A stretch of DNA of 9,226 nt from Polaribacter sp. (lineage in GTDB: Bacteria > Bacteroidota > Bacteroidia > Flavobacteriales > Flavobacteriaceae): contig JAQWOW010000024.1 in assembly GCA_029245665.1 (NCBI GenBank), positions 1 to 9,226 of the forward strand, given 5' to 3'. Made by a program: the position numbers and the translations under genes. The notes below the pieces were generated by a model. The model searched no databases, was not told the origin of the DNA, and saw only the letters and a program-made list of their open reading frames with translations. How positions within the stretch are numbered: position 1 is the first letter of the stretch; each line of letters starts with the position of its first letter. Of this stretch, positions 7,404-9,226 are shown piece after piece.

Positions 7404-7463
7404 TTTTGTGATATTGATAAAAATTTAATGCCGTAAAGATAGTTAATTTTCAATATCACAAAA
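7404..7463. repeat. Perfect 14-bp inverted repeat flanking the gdhA promoter region
   Basis: The plus strand reads TTTTGTGATATTGA at 7404-7417 and its exact reverse complement TCAATATCACAAAA at 7450-7463, separated by 32 bases. The centres of the arms are 46 bp apart. The far arm contains the predicted gdhA -33 TTG. The near arm ends five bases before the gdhA ATG, where a ribosome would load. The arms contain TGTGA and TCACA, reminiscent of CRP/FNR-type half-sites but much too far apart for one canonical dimer site. It is most likely a two-site operator. If transcription starts further upstream, it could instead form an RNA hairpin over the start region. Confidence 0.75.
7434..7461 (-). promoter_or_regulatory. 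gdhA: Predicted gdhA promoter (Bacteroidetes type)
   Basis: On the minus strand TTG (7461-7459, within TTTTG) is followed by a 17-base spacer and TATCTTTA (7441-7434), a 7/8 match to the TAnnTTTG -7 element. Transcription would begin near 7430-7425, giving a leader of about 25-30 bases before the ATG at 7399. The upstream DNA (about 7462-7487) is almost pure A/T, as in an UP-like element. The position supports the 7399 start over the longer frame. Confidence 0.55.
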
Positions 7464-7567
7464 TTAAAATAATTAAAATATTTTTAAGGAAAGCCCTTAT
7501 TTCAATCGATTTCGGTTGCTGTTGTGGTTTTCTTGACAAATACAATATAAAACTCTTTAAAAAAGAT

Positions 7568-7575
7568 TAAATTTG
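7568..7575 (+). promoter_or_regulatory. pheS: Candidate -7 element for pheS
   Basis: TAAATTTG at 7568-7575 is an exact match to the Bacteroidetes -7 consensus TAnnTTTG. It would place the transcript start about 15 bases before the pheS ATG. The nearest upstream TTG is within TTGACA at 7533-7538, which leaves 32 bases between the elements. That is too far for the usual 17-23, so the -33 partner is missing or the match is fortuitous. No leader peptide or attenuator-like structure was recognised. Confidence 0.35.
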
Positions 7576-7595
7576 CCTCTTAATTATCTTCGAAA

Positions 7596-8615
7596 ATGTT
7601 AGACAAAGTAAAAGAGTTAATTGGTGATGTAACTTCATTTAATGCAACAACAAAAGATGAAGTTGAGACGTTTAGAATAAAATACTTAGGAAGCAAAGGC
7701 TTGCTAAAAGATTTATTTTCGGAATTTAAAAATGTAGACGTTGCCTTACGCAAAGATTTTGGACAAGCCTTAAATAGCTTAAAAAAAGCTGCTGAAGAGA
7801 AGGTTGCTGAATTGAACAAAGCTTTGGAAAACACAACTGCCAAAAGCTCTTTTTATGGCGATTTGACTCGTCCATCAGAACCTATTAATCTTGGTTCTCG
7901 CCACCCTATTTCACTGGTAAGAAATCAAATTATTGATGTTTTTAACAGAATTGGTTTTACCGTTTCTGAAGGGCCAGAAATTGAAGACGATTGGCACAAC
8001 TTTACAGCTTTGAATCTACCTGAATACCATCCTGCAAGAGACATGCAAGACACGTTCTTTATTGAGCAAAATCCGGATATTTTACTAAGAACCCATACTT
8101 CATCTGTACAAGTTCGGTATATGGAGGAAAATGAACCTCCTATAAGAACAATTTCTCCAGGTAGGGTTTTTAGAAATGAAGATATTTCTGCACGAGCGCA
8201 TTGTATTTTTCATCAAGTAGAAGGTTTATATATAGACACTGACGTTTCTTTTGCCGATTTAAAACAAACACTTTTATACTTTACTAAAGAGATGTTTGGA
8301 AAATCTAAAATACGCTTGCGTCCTTCTTATTTTCCTTTTACAGAACCAAGTGCTGAAGTGGATATTTATTGGGGGCTAGAAACTGAAACGGATTATAGAA
8401 TTACCAAAGGAACTGGTTGGTTGGAAATTATGGGGTGTGGAATGGTGGATCCTAATGTCCTAAAAAACGCAAATATTGATCCCGCTAAATATTCTGGGTA
8501 TGCATTTGGTATGGGAATTGAACGCATTGCCATGCTGCTCTACCAGATTCCGGACATTAGAATGTTTTATGAAAACGACAAGCGTTTTTTAGAACAATTT
8601 AAATCTGTGATTTAA
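7596..8615 (+). CDS. pheS: Phenylalanine--tRNA ligase alpha subunit
   Basis: This 339-residue protein is the catalytic alpha chain of the alpha2-beta2 phenylalanyl-tRNA synthetase, which charges tRNA-Phe with phenylalanine in the cytoplasm (EC 6.1.1.20). The N-terminal helical arm that contacts tRNA covers about residues 1-85 and is rich in Lys and Glu. The class II aminoacylation core follows: HPISLVRNQIIDVF (103-116), DMQDTFF (149-155), THTSSVQVRYM (166-176), motif 2 with GRVFRNEDISARAHCIFHQVEG (189-210), and motif 3 with GYAFGMGIERIAMLL (301-315). The ATG start gives the standard N-terminus (MLDKVKEL). The beta-subunit gene pheT is not in this window; pheS and pheT are often apart in Bacteroidetes. 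It is divergent from gdhA across a 196-base spacer and is followed 45 bases later by a small protein of unknown function. Confidence 0.97.
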   Translation: MLDKVKELIGDVTSFNATTKDEVETFRIKYLGSKGLLKDLFSEFKNVDVALRKDFGQALNSLKKAAEEKVAELNKALENTTAKSSFYGDLTRPSEPINLGSRHPISLVRNQIIDVFNRIGFTVSEGPEIEDDWHNFTALNLPEYHPARDMQDTFFIEQNPDILLRTHTSSVQVRYMEENEPPIRTISPGRVFRNEDISARAHCIFHQVEGLYIDTDVSFADLKQTLLYFTKEMFGKSKIRLRPSYFPFTEPSAEVDIYWGLETETDYRITKGTGWLEIMGCGMVDPNVLKNANIDPAKYSGYAFGMGIERIAMLLYQIPDIRMFYENDKRFLEQFKSVI

Positions 8616-8660
8616 TGAATTCCTTTTCGCAATTTTGAGACGAAAACAAACTCAATATAT

Positions 8661-9056
8661 ATGAAAAAAGACATTCAAATACCGGAAGTTAAAAATGTTC
8701 ACGTTGCAATTGTATATGAATACAATGAAATTTACAAAACGAACGACTGGAATGTATATGTCATCAACAATAAAAATACTGATTTAGAAATGATGGTAAT
8801 TGTTTCTCAAGGTTTTTCTGAAACAAAAACCACTTCTTTATTGCGTAAAAAACTAAACAAGCTTCCTGCAAACTCTTTTGCTAAAATTGAATTCATGCAG
8901 CCTGATTTATTTAAACTAAACAACCGGTTTCAAGTTACATTTTTCGAAGGAAACACCTTGTATGAGAAAACCTTTATTTTTAAAGAAAACACAATTAAAG
9001 AGACTGCTTTGCGTATCATTCCTGAATTAAAAAAACAAGGTGTTTTGGCTAATTGA
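8661..9056 (+). CDS. Conserved-looking protein of unknown function downstream of pheS
   Basis: The frame encodes 131 residues from ATG 8661 to TGA 9056. I do not recognise a named domain, but the sequence resembles small uncharacterised proteins that I associate with the position behind pheS in Flavobacteriaceae (recollection, not checked). It has no signal peptide or membrane segment. Alternating hydrophobic stretches (VHVAIVYEY, WNVYVINN, MMVIVSQGF, RFQVTFFEG, KTFIFKE) suggest a compact, mostly beta fold, and a Lys/Leu-rich helix is likely around residues 54-70 (KTTSLLRKKLNKLPANSF). Coding character, codon use like its neighbours and a conserved-style gene end argue that it is real. It lies 45 bases after pheS on the same strand, so it is probably cotranscribed. 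The function is unknown; nothing visible links it to tRNA charging other than position. Confidence 0.8.
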   Translation: MKKDIQIPEVKNVHVAIVYEYNEIYKTNDWNVYVINNKNTDLEMMVIVSQGFSETKTTSLLRKKLNKLPANSFAKIEFMQPDLFKLNNRFQVTFFEGNTLYEKTFIFKENTIKETALRIIPELKKQGVLAN

Positions 9057-9085
9057 AACCTTGTAAAATAGGGGGGCTTTTTTTT
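9035..9085 (+). terminator. Possible terminator after the pheS-downstream gene
   Basis: A perfect 7-bp inverted repeat, ACAAGGT (9035-9041) and ACCTTGT (9058-9064), straddles the stop codon. It is followed after a short A-rich spacer by six G, one C and eight T (9071-9085). The T-run is terminator-like, but the hairpin is not directly next to it and the G-run has no C-rich partner, so this is not a textbook structure. The site lies between convergent genes, where termination is expected. Confidence 0.35.
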
Positions 9086-9122
9086 ACTCTTTTTTAATAT
9101 TTTTTTTGATAAAAAATCTGAA

Positions 9123-9226
9123 TCATCCTAAAAAACCAATAATTAAATATAAAACAGTAGTAATTACACCTCCAATTAACGCATAGGGTAATTGTGTTTT
9201 TACATGGTCTATATGATCACTTGCAG
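9123..9226 (-). CDS. nhaC: Na+/H+ antiporter, NhaC family (C-terminal 33 residues only)
   Basis: The minus-strand frame open from the right edge ends at TGA 9125-9123 and shows only 33 residues. It begins ASDHIDHVKTQLPYA and continues into a hydrophobic stretch (ALIGGVITTVLYLIIGFLG), which would be the last transmembrane helix. The DHIDHVxTQLPYA signature followed by a terminal helix matches my recollection of the end of NhaC-type sodium/proton antiporters, which are inner-membrane exchangers used in sodium and pH homeostasis. The start and more than 90% of the protein lie outside the window, so the family call rests on this motif alone. The gene is convergent with the unknown gene that ends at 9056. 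Confidence 0.6.
   Translation of the reverse strand, partial: ASDHIDHVKTQLPYALIGGVITTVLYLIIGFLG

Noticed and set aside
7400..7459. 20-residue N-terminal extension of gdhA starting at GTG 7459
   Set aside because: The extra residues do not look like GDH N-termini, the GTG overlaps the predicted -33 element, and ATG 7399 gives the usual family length of 451.
7404..7463. Invertible promoter (phase-variation switch) as the main reading of the gdhA inverted repeat
   Set aside because: The 32-bp spacer is far shorter than known invertible promoters, no recombinase is present, and the reverse orientation of the spacer shows no TAnnTTTG element.
7485..7499. Small hairpin TAAGG/CCTTA between gdhA and pheS
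   Set aside because: A five-pair stem with no T-run on either strand and no gene end nearby is too weak to call.
7580..7843. Minus-strand 87-codon frame opposite the start of pheS
   Set aside because: It is a shadow of the pheS coiled-coil region with Ser/Phe/Lys-rich composition, no domain and no leader.
8624..8646. TTTTCG/CGAAAA dyad in the pheS to 8661 gap as a terminator
   Set aside because: It has six pairs with an 11-base loop and no T-run after it; the following gene is close and on the same strand.

Overview
This is an AT-rich window with compact gene packing, short A/T-rich leaders without clear Shine-Dalgarno sequences, and promoters resembling the Bacteroidetes pattern (TTG, a spacer, then TAnnTTTG). 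Together with the look of the proteins (pheS without pheT beside it, a typical Flavobacteriaceae-type unknown protein behind pheS, an NhaC-type antiporter end), this suggests a flavobacterium, probably a marine member of the Flavobacteriaceae. The taxon is my inference from pattern recognition; no search was run.

Layout. Seven consecutive genes lie on the minus strand from about 7399 down to the left edge. In transcription order they are: NADP-type glutamate dehydrogenase gdhA (7399-6044), an alpha/beta hydrolase with a TTG start (6025-5183), DNA polymerase IV dinB (5144-4062), a DAO-family FAD oxidoreductase (3999-2890), a geranylgeranyl-reductase/UbiH-like FAD oxidoreductase (2890-1724), a class I SAM methyltransferase (1724-1014), and a type III polyketide synthase (1013 to beyond position 1; its last residues are outside the window). 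The last four are joined without any gap (TAATG, TAATG, TAA|ATG) and form a clear co-translated block. On the plus strand, divergent from gdhA across 196 bases, are pheS (7596-8615) and a small conserved-looking protein of unknown function (8661-9056). The C-terminal 33 residues of an NhaC-like Na+/H+ antiporter enter convergently on the minus strand at the right edge (9123-9226).

Biology. The most interesting module is the left-hand operon: a type III PKS with its full Cys-His-Asn triad, a small-molecule-type methyltransferase and a flavoprotein. This set of activities parallels the Streptomyces srsABC phenolic-lipid operon (PKS, methyltransferase, flavoprotein hydroxylase), and predicts a methylated, oxidised alkylresorcinol, alkylpyrone or alkylquinone-like lipid. 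A fourth, DAO-type oxidoreductase is translationally coupled at the front. The product is not known from the sequence.

The most striking non-coding signal is a perfect 14-bp inverted repeat (7404-7417 and 7450-7463). It brackets the predicted gdhA promoter: one arm covers the -33 TTG and the other lies just upstream of the gdhA start codon. It looks like a pair of operator half-sites controlling nitrogen assimilation. I saw no tRNA, rRNA, CRISPR array, insertion sequence or phage gene. No gene-free stretch exceeds 300 bases.
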